DNA from: Paenibacillus sp. FSL H7-0331
GTDB taxonomy: Bacteria > Bacillota > Bacilli > Paenibacillales > NBRC-103111
Assembly: GCF_001956045.1 (NCBI RefSeq)
Contig: NZ_MRTH01000097.1
Location: 1-5,557 of the forward strand
Direction: 5' to 3'
Length of the DNA stretch: 5,557 bases
The notes below the pieces were generated by a model. The model saw only the letters and a list, made by a program, of their open reading frames with translations. It made no database searches and was not told where the DNA came from. Below are positions 1 to 5,003 of this stretch, piece after piece. The stretch's first letter is position 1; the number at the start of each line of letters is the position of its first letter. The position numbers and the translations under genes were made by a program.

Positions 1-2013
1 GTCTATAAGAGCGGGAACCTGACTTTGAAAAGCAATGTGACCTTTTACCTGGCTGGAGGCGCTGTCATTGTCGGCACTGGCATGGGCGAAGACTATGGGA
101 TTGATTTTCGGAAGGATTCACGAAATGCGGATGGAACGTATTTTATTCGTACTGCCGTAAACTCCAGTGATATCACCATACGGGGACGGGGGACTATTGA
201 TGGAAAAGGCATAGCGATGCGAGAGCGAAAAATGCCAGCACCGAATAAAAATGAAGGATTATTGAATAACCTGTTGGTCCCGCTCGCAACCACAAATTTT
301 GCTTTTGATGGTTTAATATTGCGGGATGCCGGTTTCTGGTCGTTCATGGTTGTTCGTTCCGACAATGTTACAATAAAAAATCTCAAGGGATTCCAGGATT
401 TATACAAAATCGAAAATGATGTTATCGATATAAACGAGAGTCAGAATGTGCTTGTTAAACATTCAATTGCCATATCGGATGATGACACTTATTCTACGAA
501 AACCTGGTTGCAGACGGGAATGTCTAGCGGATGGCCTGGAGCGCTTGAACATTTGGAAAATGTAGTCTTTGATGACGCATTTGCTTGGACAAGATGCGCG
601 GCTTTCAAAATTGGCCAGGGGGTAGCCCAGGCGCAGATCGGAGTGACCGTCCGAAATTCATATGTGTATCAAAGCGCAAGGGCATTGCTGGTTGATCATG
701 GTTACACAAATAATACGCTTCCGGAGGAAGGTTACGCTCAAAATATTACGTTTGAAAATATCGATATCGAACGAGTCGGTATCAATCAATTCGGGAATCA
801 TTGGCTTACAGTTTCTACCAGTACTTCCGGCAATGTAAACAATGTTGTATTAAAGAACATTAATCTTCGCGAGGTAGGATCTGAGCAATCCAGACTTTCC
901 GGAAATGTCACCAAAGGGAAAGTTAGCGTATTAAATGACAATGTAAGTGGTATCATGTTTGCCAATACCAAGCCGTTGTTTAGTGACAATTTCGAAGACG
1001 GAGATACGACGGGATGGACATCCGTTTCAGGTGACTGGACCGTACCGACAGTCGACAAGAATAAAATGCTGTCCAGCGGCAGTCAGACAACAACATCCCT
1101 TATTGTCGCCAATCCTGGCGGCTCATGGACGGATTACGCCTATGAAGCCAAAGTGGAAATGGGCATTACCAATGCCAATGCAGGCATTGTCTTCAGGGTT
1201 CAGGACGCTAATAATTATTATATGTATCGAATTAATTCATCCAATCAGAAGTTGGAGTTGTATAAATCCGTCAATGGACAAATGACGCTTGTAACGAGCA
1301 CTCCTTTCGCAGCCATTGAGAAGCAGTCGTATACAGTTAAGGCGATTATAGAGGGGAACAAAATTTCCTGTTATGTGGACGGAACATTAAAAATGGAATG
1401 GACCAATCCCGTAACGGAATTGACCACAGGTGGGATCGGATTCCGCACCACCTCGATGGTCGTCCATTTTGACGATGCCATTGTGTCCCCAATCATTCGA
1501 TTGGACGATAATTTTGAAGATGGAAATATGACAGGATGGACGTCATCTTCAGGTTCATGGAGTGTGGTGACAGCGGGTACGAAAACCTTGTTCCAGAGTG
1601 CTTCGACTACTGGGCTTATTACAGCCGGTGATTCTTGGACGGACTATACATATGAGGGTAAAGTGAAAATGCCCATCACCAATGCGAATGCGGGCATCGT
1701 CTTCAGGGTGCAGAATGCGGATAATTATTATATGTATCGCATAAATGTATGGAATCAAAAATTGGAGTTGCATAAAGCTGTGAATGGACAGCTGACCCTG
1801 GTATCCAGCACTCCTTTCACAGCTCAGGCGAACCAGTGGTATACGATCAAGGCTTCCATTCAAGGCAATACCATAAAAGGTTATGTGGATGGAGCTTTAA
1901 AGACGGAATGGACCAATCCTGTGACGGAATTGACAACAGGGAAAATCGGATTCAGAACCACCTCTGTAGATGTATCATTTGATGACGCCTTGGTTCTGTC
2001 TTCTAACCAGTAA
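1..2013 (+). CDS. Secreted beta-helix polysaccharide hydrolase (GH28-like) with two C-terminal ConA-like domains, 5' end missing
   Basis: The frame is open from base 1 to the TAA at 2011-2013 (670 codons), so the true start and any signal peptide lie outside the window; the TTG at 25 is internal. Residues 1 to about 310 look like a right-handed parallel beta-helix of the pectin-lyase fold, with many short N-V-x-I/V strands. Aligned to fungal endopolygalacturonase (GH28), D140 fits the NTD aspartate, and D161 and D162 fit the DD pair at the exact GH28 spacing of 21 and 22 residues. The GHG histidine does not align (CAAFKIG at 199-205), nor does the RIK motif (SARALLVD at 225-232). The fold and an acid-catalysed glycosidase role are therefore likely, but the substrate is not assignable as pectin; a GH49- or GH87-like relative is possible. 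Two tandem ConA/LamG-like domains follow at residues 329-496 and 503-666, probably for glycan binding. The protein is presumably extracellular. Base composition differs from the AT-richer accessory block downstream. Confidence 0.85.
   Translation, partial: VYKSGNLTLKSNVTFYLAGGAVIVGTGMGEDYGIDFRKDSRNADGTYFIRTAVNSSDITIRGRGTIDGKGIAMRERKMPAPNKNEGLLNNLLVPLATTNFAFDGLILRDAGFWSFMVVRSDNVTIKNLKGFQDLYKIENDVIDINESQNVLVKHSIAISDDDTYSTKTWLQTGMSSGWPGALEHLENVVFDDAFAWTRCAAFKIGQGVAQAQIGVTVRNSYVYQSARALLVDHGYTNNTLPEEGYAQNITFENIDIERVGINQFGNHWLTVSTSTSGNVNNVVLKNINLREVGSEQSRLSGNVTKGKVSVLNDNVSGIMFANTKPLFSDNFEDGDTTGWTSVSGDWTVPTVDKNKMLSSGSQTTTSLIVANPGGSWTDYAYEAKVEMGITNANAGIVFRVQDANNYYMYRINSSNQKLELYKSVNGQMTLVTSTPFAAIEKQSYTVKAIIEGNKISCYVDGTLKMEWTNPVTELTTGGIGFRTTSMVVHFDDAIVSPIIRLDDNFEDGNMTGWTSSSGSWSVVTAGTKTLFQSASTTGLITAGDSWTDYTYEGKVKMPITNANAGIVFRVQNADNYYMYRINVWNQKLELHKAVNGQLTLVSSTPFTAQANQWYTIKASIQGNTIKGYVDGALKTEWTNPVTELTTGKIGFRTTSVDVSFDDALVLSSNQ
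985..1487 (+). repeat. Tandem ConA-like domain, copy 1
   Basis: This is the first of two adjacent copies of a domain of about 165 residues, starting DNFEDGDTTGW and ending near FDDAIV. Shared landmarks with copy 2 include SWTDY, ITNANAGIVFRVQ, NYYMYRIN, EWTNPVTELTTG and IGFRTTS. By eye about three quarters of the last 120 residues match copy 2, and the DNA also matches in long runs. This points to fairly recent duplication or conversion. The fold assignment (concanavalin A/LamG type, probably carbohydrate binding) rests on pattern recognition only. Confidence 0.8.
1507..1998 (+). repeat. Tandem ConA-like domain, copy 2
   Basis: The second copy of the domain starts DNFEDGNMTGW, only about six residues after copy 1. 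It is a few codons shorter in the early variable part, where copy 1 has extra residues around NPGGSWTDY. It ends at FDDALV just before the stop codon. Copies of this module in tandem at the C terminus fit an avidity-type glycan-binding tail on an extracellular enzyme (inference). Confidence 0.8.
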
Positions 2014-2131
2014 CGTTCGGTGACCAAAAGGATCTGTCCCTAAAGCCATGAAACGGCTGAGAGGAACAGCTTTGTAATTTCTCATTGTCGAATAGCGGGT
2101 TATGGTGACTTAATCAAAGAACTTAGAAGAG

Positions 2132-2156
2132 ACTTTTGTTTTCAAAAGTTTGTCAG
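2132..2156 (+). terminator. Weak AT-rich hairpin after the hydrolase gene
   Basis: ACTTTTG (2132-2138) and CAAAAGT (2143-2149) form a perfect 7-bp stem with a TTTT loop, followed by TTTGTCA. The stem is AT-rich and the tail is short, so it may only help termination of the hydrolase mRNA. The stronger hairpin about 95 bases downstream is the better candidate. Confidence 0.25.
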
Positions 2157-2243
2157 ATATATTTCAAAACTAATTTGTAATTTAAACAATTTACCCAGTA
2201 ATCCATTTCAACACTTTATTTGTCATTATTATTTTCATGAAAT

Positions 2244-2280
2244 GCCAGCAAACATTTGTGTTTGCTGGCTTTCCTCATTT
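2244..2280 (+). terminator. Rho-independent terminator of the hydrolase transcript
   Basis: GCCAGCAAACA (2244-2254) pairs perfectly with TGTTTGCTGGC (2259-2269) around a TTTG loop, giving an 11-bp GC-containing stem. The following bases are TTTCCTCATTT. The T-rich side is on the plus strand, so it ends transcription coming from the hydrolase, about 230 bases after its stop codon. Confidence 0.7.
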
Positions 2281-2316
2281 CAATACCAATTTGTCATCCA
2301 ACAAATTTTATTAAAC

Positions 2317-2356
2317 AGGCGATCACTCTATTTTTGGGTGAACGCCTATTTAATTT
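2317..2356 (+). terminator. Second terminator-like hairpin
   Basis: AGGCG-A-TCACTC (2317-2328) pairs with GGGTGA-A-CGCCT (2336-2347) with one A-A mismatch and one wobble pair, around a 7-nt loop TATTTTT. ATTTAATTTT follows. It sits 47 bases after the first terminator and has the same polarity, so it may act as a back-up. Confidence 0.5.
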
Positions 2357-2495
2357 TGTGTGTATGGAGAGAGGAGGAGGAAGAAGTCCTTAGTCCGTAT
2401 CCAACGAGGTGTGATGAAGCCGTTTTATTTTCTTATTTCAATAATTGAAGATGCGGAAGTATTGGCCTGTAGCTAAATCTTGTTACTGGTTAGCG

Positions 2496-2516
2496 AAGAA
2501 TGCCACCATCATTCTT
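2496..2516. repeat. Short perfect inverted repeat
   Basis: AAGAATG (2496-2502) and CATTCTT (2510-2516) are perfect inverted copies separated by CCACCAT. It has no T tail, so it is not a terminator. It lies about 50 bases upstream of the putative promoter of the small HTH gene and could be an operator, or chance in AT-rich DNA. Confidence 0.3.
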
Positions 2517-2564
2517 AACACACTCTTTATCACATATTTCAATTACTTATGCTCTAATCCAAAA

Positions 2565-2575
2565 TGCGATAAGAT
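2565..2575 (+). promoter_or_regulatory. Possible extended -10 promoter of the HTH gene
   Basis: TGCGATAAGAT resembles an extended -10 (TGn followed by an AT-rich hexamer, or TAAGAT at 2570-2575). The upstream -35 candidates (CTTATG or TTATGC around 2546-2552) are poor matches. It lies about 40 bases before the ATG at 2613, a plausible leader length. Confidence 0.3.
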
Positions 2576-2612
2576 AGAGTAAATATTAATATTATTAGTG
2601 AGGTGTCTATGA

Positions 2613-2867
2613 ATGAGTAAAAATAATACGAAATCTGCGGAGATTCGAAACTTACATGACAAAGGAGTGCCTATTGCGGAAATTGCAAGAATTATGTGGA
2701 TCAGATATCAATTTGCGTATAACATTGTTAATAAATATAAAAAAGCACCATTTATTAAAGGGGATTTAAAAGTGGGTGGCAAGAATCCCGTTAAACATGC
2801 CCGTAAGAAAAAGACAATAGGTACCCGCATGTTTTCAAGAATGAACTACCAGATTGTAGGGACATGA
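2613..2867 (+). CDS. Small helix-turn-helix protein, 84 aa, function unknown
   Basis: The ATG at 2613 is preceded by GTGAGGTG (2598-2605) at a good distance, which supports this start over the ATG at 2608, which reads into TAA after three codons. Residues about 8-43 (from SAEIRNLHDKG through AEIARIM to IVNKYKK) form a homeodomain-like helix-turn-helix of the type that opens many small DNA-binding proteins of phages and mobile elements. The turn usually carries a glycine before IRYQF; here it is Trp (MWIRYQF), explained by a single G-to-T change, so DNA binding may be impaired. The tail is Lys/Arg-rich (HARKKKT) and has no recognisable domain. The stop codon overlaps the next start as ATGA at 2864-2867, a sign of translational coupling to the HNH-like gene. 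A DNA-binding role is inferred; the target is unknown. Confidence 0.7.
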   Translation: MSKNNTKSAEIRNLHDKGVPIAEIARIMWIRYQFAYNIVNKYKKAPFIKGDLKVGGKNPVKHARKKKTIGTRMFSRMNYQIVGT

Positions 2868-3088
2868 TGGAATTAATTACTCTAAAAGAATTATCTCATA
2901 AAGATTGGTACACTATTAAACAGTTTTTTGATCATCACTGCGCGTATTGTGGGATAACGGATACTGGAGACTCCCGTGGATCGGCTATAGTAAGTTGGAC
3001 AGATAAATTGAGGGCTAGTAGAATAAAGATATCAGACAGGAGCGAATCTACGATGTTCAAAGAAAGATTACATCTACAGACGAATTAA
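2864..3088 (+). pseudogene. Collapsed HNH-nuclease-like gene
   Basis: The 74-residue frame starts at ATG 2864, or at the adjacent ATG 2867, which is better spaced from TAGGGA at 2857-2862. It overlaps the HTH gene by four bases. Residues about 20-30 (FFDHHCAYCGI) match the start of an HNH nuclease: a CxxC zinc knuckle after an aromatic/His stretch. The expected next part (DH, then roughly 30 residues to a second CxxC and an Asn) is absent. The text passes within a few residues from CAYCGITDTG to DSRGSAIVSW, and DSRG followed by Trp resembles the C-terminal end of this HNH type. That suggests an internal in-frame deletion. Without the His/Asn/His residues it cannot be an active HNH enzyme. An intact parent would be an HTH-HNH gene pair, perhaps of phage or mobile-element origin. 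HNH assignment is moderate; the deletion model is inference. Confidence 0.5.
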
Positions 3089-3123
3089 AAAGTCAGATAG
3101 TTCAGTTAACCAGAAGAATTTAG
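3022..3123 (+). pseudogene. Coding debris with coiled-coil character, out of frame
   Basis: In the frame one base off from the HNH-like remnant, codons 3022-3120 read as charged, heptad-like protein (RQERIYDVQRKI, then DELKSQIVQLTRRI) up to a TAG at 3121. After it the same frame gives RLE and TGA. Two adjacent TAGs at 3016-3021 close it on the left, and no start codon or Shine-Dalgarno precedes it. It looks like the tail of a broken gene, either the frameshifted C terminus of the HNH-like gene or a separate one. I cannot name the family. Confidence 0.35.
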
Positions 3124-3185
3124 AGATTGGAATGATGTGAAAATTGATCCAGTAGATTGGGGTCATAGATAAAAGGAGAATGGAA

Positions 3186-3665
3186 ATGGTGATAATCAGA
3201 ACTCATACAATTGGGGATATTGAGATTGATTCAGAAACATTGAAGTCCGTAAATCTTAATGGAATGGACCTACATCGAGCAATTCTCAGTCATGAAGATC
3301 TAAGTGGGTCAACATTAGTAGGTACCAATTTACGTGGAGCAGAAATTGAATTCTCGGTACTTGACAATTCTGATTTATCAAACGCTTTGTTAATGGTAGC
3401 ATATCTACGAAATTCACATTTGCAGAACGTGCGATTGGTTAACTCCAAACTAAATGGAGCAGACTTAATGGAAGCTGATTTATCATTTTCTGATTTAACA
3501 GGAGCTGATGTCTGGAACGCTAATTTTACTGGCGCTTGGCTTTATAATACTATTATGTTTTGTGAGAGGTTGGATGAATCTATTTTAAAAGGGTCATTGT
3601 TTAATGAATTTACAGTTTGGCCTGATGGCTTTGATCCTTTAAAACACCGTGCAATCGAAGGCTAA
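3186..3665 (+). CDS. Pentapeptide-repeat protein, 159 aa
   Basis: I chose the ATG at 3186 over the in-frame ATG at 3180. AAAAGGAGA (3171-3179) lies only one base from 3180 but gives a normal 7-base gap to 3186. After a short N-terminal beta segment (RTHTIGDIEID), residues about 22-125 are tandem pentapeptides of the A(D/N)LxX type, e.g. VNLNG-MDLHR, EDLSG, TNLRG-AEIEF, ADLME-ADLSF-SDLTG, ANFTG. These fold into a right-handed quadrilateral beta-helix. The C-terminal WPDGFDPLKH motif is common in bacterial members. Qnr/MfpA relatives mimic DNA and protect gyrase, but this protein is shorter than Qnr and shows no Qnr loops, so that role is not claimed. It is cytosolic, with no signal or membrane segment. 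It ends 30 bases before a reconstructed terminator that the IS element split. The gene is AT-rich and lies among mobile-element remains, suggesting acquired DNA. Confidence 0.85.
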   Translation: MVIIRTHTIGDIEIDSETLKSVNLNGMDLHRAILSHEDLSGSTLVGTNLRGAEIEFSVLDNSDLSNALLMVAYLRNSHLQNVRLVNSKLNGADLMEADLSFSDLTGADVWNANFTGAWLYNTIMFCERLDESILKGSLFNEFTVWPDGFDPLKHRAIEG

Positions 3666-3695
3666 CAGAACAGATACAAACAATTAATTTGGCAG

Positions 3696-3714
3696 CCACA
3701 ATGCGACTAACCCT
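3696..3714 (+). terminator. Left half of a terminator split by the IS element
   Basis: CCACAATGCGA (3696-3706) is the 5' arm and CTAACCC the loop of a hairpin whose 3' arm TCGTATTGTGG now lies at 4931-4941, beyond the IS. With one copy of the CCCT target duplication removed, the stem has 11 pairs (one G-T) with a T-rich tail after it. It starts 30 bases after the pentapeptide gene stop codon and would have been that gene's terminator. Confidence 0.75.
3711..3714. repeat. Target-site duplication, left copy (CCCT)
   Basis: CCCT directly abuts the IS tip TGAACTGTAAC at 3715 and is repeated at 4928-4931 right after the other tip. A duplication of 3 to 4 bases is usual for IS3-family transposition. 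Confidence 0.75.
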
Positions 3715-3725
3715 TGAACTGTAAC
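3715..3725 (-). repeat. IS terminal inverted repeat, orfB side (remaining 11 bp)
   Basis: TGAACTGTAAC at 3715-3725 is the exact inverse of GTTACAGTTCA at 4917-4927. Beyond 3725 the sequence is orfB coding DNA (TTCTTCGG) rather than the CCGTAAGG seen inside the other tip. The rest of this inverted repeat was therefore lost in the deletion. Confidence 0.8.
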
Positions 3726-4414
3726 TTCTTCGGCGATGAGGAGGCGGGTTTTCGGGTGCGTATAGTGCATACCCTGGTCAGAATGGAAGATGGCATCTGG
3801 ATGAATATTTCCATCCAATCGTTTGAGTAGGCGAGCCATTGTCCGTTCAACCAAGGATAGCTCCAACGTTGAAGATAGATAGTGTGCCAGAATCTGCTTC
3901 GTAGCACCGTCCTTCACACAAGAAAGATATGCCCACTGACCGCTACCATAGCGCATGTATGTGATGTCTGTAAGGAGGACCTTCTCTGGTTCTCCTTGAT
4001 CAAACTGACGCTCTAGGAGATTAGGACATGTACGATGTTCTTGCGTCGCTTTAGCCATTTGCGATAGGGATTGGTTTGACGGATCGTAGCTACTAACCCA
4101 AACTTGCGCATGATACGACGAATCTTTTTATGATTCATGACAATGCCATTCAATTTCTCCAGCCTCATTTTGATAACCAATGCGCCTGCTTTCCCGTTCA
4201 ACGCTTCAAAATGCTCCCTAATAAGCTGAAAGTCGTATTGATCGGCTGTCTCTCGCAGTTGACGCGACTCCTCGGCACTACTCCAACGGTAATAGCCGCC
4301 TGCACTTACTTCGGCAATCTGACAGAGGTAACGTGTTAAACGTCGTAAATCATGCTTACGAATCGTTTGATGAATGAGCTGAAAGCGCTCGGAAGGCGTC
4401 AACTCCTTACTTTT

Positions 4415-4828
4415 TCACCTTTCGAGCGCTTCTAGCTTTTTTAATAGCTCGTTCTCCGCTTCGAGGAGTTTAATCCGAGCTTCCGCTTGTTGCAGCTTCT
4501 CTTCCGCTGATGATTCCGTTTTTGATCGTCTACCTGTACTTCCAAGGCCTCGGCGCTCTTCTAACAAGCCAGCCTCACCGTACTTAGCGTAGGTCTCTCT
4601 CCAGCGATAGAGGCTTTCTGTAGGTGTTCTCTGGCCAACGAGTTCGATACTAAAGCCTGCTTTCAAAAAAATCTCCATTGGCGGCTCTCCCGCCGTGTTA
4701 GCTTGCACTGCTGCGAGTTTAAAAGCTGGAGCATACGAGATGTTTCTCCCCGATACGCGGCTTACGTTCGGATTGGATTCCAGTAGCTTGATCTCTGTTT
4801 CAGTAAATCCTGTTCTGATTTTCCTCAT
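4415..4828 (-). CDS. IS3-family transposase OrfA, 137 aa
   Basis: I place the start at the ATG ending at 4828 (MRKIRTGFTETEIK), 9 bases after GGGGA. The ATG at 4837 directly abuts that GGGGA, and the open frame further upstream runs into the terminal hairpin. OrfA is the DNA-binding subunit that recognises the inverted repeats. A helix-turn-helix covers about residues 30-85 (from FKLAAVQANT to LYRWRETYAKYGEAGLL). A leucine-zipper coiled coil follows at the C terminus (EEKLQQAEARIKLLEAENELLKK), used for oligomerisation in IS3 relatives. The slippery heptamer A AAA AAG lies in register 18 bases before the TGA. The gene itself looks intact. OrfB follows in the same frame after TGA and four codons rather than in the -1 frame. 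Confidence 0.85.
   Translation of the reverse strand: MRKIRTGFTETEIKLLESNPNVSRVSGRNISYAPAFKLAAVQANTAGEPPMEIFLKAGFSIELVGQRTPTESLYRWRETYAKYGEAGLLEERRGLGSTGRRSKTESSAEEKLQQAEARIKLLEAENELLKKLEALER
4436..4442 (-). promoter_or_regulatory. Programmed -1 frameshift site (A6G) near the end of orfA
   Basis: On the minus strand this reads AAAAAAG, placed as A-AAA-AAG in the OrfA frame (codons TTA AAA AAG). This is the canonical IS3 slippery heptamer used to make an OrfAB fusion transposase. In this copy the -1 frame closes at a TAA ten codons later, before orfB, so slippage alone does not give a fusion. Confidence 0.65.
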
Positions 4829-4866
4829 GATATTCATTCCCCATGTATTCTCGATAGTATGATTAA

Positions 4867-4919
4867 AGCACAAAAACCCGTAAGAGGTCACTTTTTTTCA
4901 AGTGTCCACCTTACGGGTT
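4867..4919 (-). terminator. Terminator-like hairpin just inside the IS end, upstream of orfA
   Basis: AACCCGTAAG (4875-4884) and CTTACGGGTT (4910-4919) are perfect 10-bp inverted copies. Inside them GGTCACTT (4886-4893) and AAGTGTCC (4900-4907) pair with one mismatch, making a long imperfect hairpin. Read on the minus strand it is followed by TTTGTGC, so with the last stem bases it shows TTTTT. It would stop transcription entering the IS from outside toward orfA. Shielding a transposase gene from outside transcription is known for IS elements; its role here is inferred. Confidence 0.55.
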
Positions 4920-4927
4920 ACAGTTCA
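4917..4927 (-). repeat. IS terminal inverted repeat, orfA side
   Basis: GTTACAGTTCA at 4917-4927 reads TGAACTGTAAC inward on the minus strand and continues CCCGTAAGGTGGACACTTG, which is presumably the full inverted repeat of this element. It overlaps the base of the terminal hairpin at 4875-4919. Confidence 0.8.
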
Positions 4928-4931
4928 CCCT
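4928..4931. repeat. Target-site duplication, right copy (CCCT)
   Basis: CCCT directly follows the IS tip ending at 4927 and matches the left copy at 3711-3714. It fixes the outer edges of the element. The last T also serves as the first base of the split terminator's right arm. Confidence 0.75.
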
Positions 4932-4951
4932 CGTATTGTGGTTTTCTTTTT
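4931..4951 (+). terminator. Right half of the split terminator with its T tail
   Basis: TCGTATTGTGG (4931-4941) pairs with CCACAATGCGA at 3696-3706, followed by TTTTCTTTTT (4942-4951), a classic rho-independent tail. The two halves are now about 1.2 kb apart, so termination after the pentapeptide gene should be weakened or lost. Confidence 0.75.
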
Positions 4952-5003
4952 GCTATGCCGCCGATAGTCTACACTTTCCAATCGTATATGATATTGAAAA
5001 TTT
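4952..5003. other. Short gap between split terminator and recombinase remnant
   Basis: These roughly 50 bases contain no gene or clear promoter that I can support. The expected catalytic N-terminal half of the recombinase is not found here in any frame, so it was deleted rather than merely frameshifted. Confidence 0.5.

Larger units (their letters stand above)
2014..2607. other. AT-rich intergenic region with several hairpins and no supported gene
   Basis: About 600 bases separate the hydrolase from the next gene. The only long open stretch (ATG at 2242) starts inside a terminator stem, has no Shine-Dalgarno and gives a low-complexity Cys/Phe/Tyr-rich peptide, so I do not call it. The region holds a weak AT-rich hairpin at 2132-2149, two better terminators at 2244-2280 and 2317-2356, a purine tract at about 2366-2387 (GAGGAGGAGG) with no start codon at usable distance, and a perfect 7-bp inverted repeat at 2496-2502/2510-2516 with a 7-nt spacer. 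Confidence 0.7.
3684..4402 (-). pseudogene. IS3-family transposase OrfB, frameshifted and 3'-deleted
   Basis: OrfB is the DDE catalytic subunit. From a TTG at 4402 (AAGGAG directly before it), 129 residues carry the HTH_21-like region (LIREHFEALNGKAGALVIKM, then MNHKKIRRIMRKFGLVA). At NPYRK the frame shifts: one A is missing in the AAA at 4058-4060, and the next frame resumes MAKATQEHRTCPN as in intact relatives. The second part holds the first catalytic Asp (LLTDITYMRYG) and the second (FHSDQGMHYTHP). The third (the Glu of the D-D-35-E signature) and the rest of the core are deleted. After AEE the frame runs through the IS tip (VTVQ) and out into flanking DNA (GLVALWLPN) to TAA at 3684. It cannot be active. 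Confidence 0.85.
3715..4927 (-). mobile_element. Degenerate IS3-family insertion sequence, 1213 bp
   Basis: The element runs on the minus strand from the tip at 4927 to the tip at 3715. Both tips read TGAACTGTAAC inward (11 bp perfect, starting with the TG typical of IS3 elements), flanked by CCCT duplications. It carries orfA (HTH plus leucine zipper) and orfB (HTH_21-like region, then a DDE integrase core). Intact IS3 elements are usually about 1.2 to 1.6 kb, and their orfB is about 270-300 codons. Here orfB has a one-base frameshift, and the part from just after the second catalytic Asp to the right tip is deleted. Similarity between the two tips stops exactly after 11 bases, which places the deletion junction at about 3725/3726. 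It cannot encode a working transposase, though its tips might still be moved by a related intact copy. Confidence 0.88.

Noticed and set aside
93..1863. Several open frames overlapping the hydrolase in other frames or on the minus strand
   Set aside because: They lie wholly inside a well-supported domain protein, lack ribosome-binding sites and show no recognisable motifs.
2366..2387. Purine-rich GAGGAGGAGG as a ribosome-binding site of a small gene
   Set aside because: No ATG, GTG or TTG follows at a usable distance in a frame that stays open.
2242..2448. 68-codon open frame in the intergenic region
   Set aside because: It starts within the stem of a terminator, has no Shine-Dalgarno, spans a second terminator hairpin and gives an unprotein-like Cys/aromatic-rich sequence.
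3144..3171. Promoter TTGATC-N16-TAGATA before the pentapeptide gene
   Set aside because: Transcription would start within or after the Shine-Dalgarno of that gene, leaving no usable leader.
3180..3182. ATG at 3180 as the pentapeptide-repeat start
   Set aside because: It is one base from the AGGAG element; the in-frame ATG at 3186 has a normal gap.
3707..3907. Minus-strand open frame of 66 codons inside orfB
   Set aside because: It is an out-of-frame reading of the DDE core; the other frame carries the real catalytic motifs.
4130..4339. Plus-strand open frame of 69 codons inside the IS
   Set aside because: It is antisense to recognisable OrfB sequence and has no motif or Shine-Dalgarno of its own.
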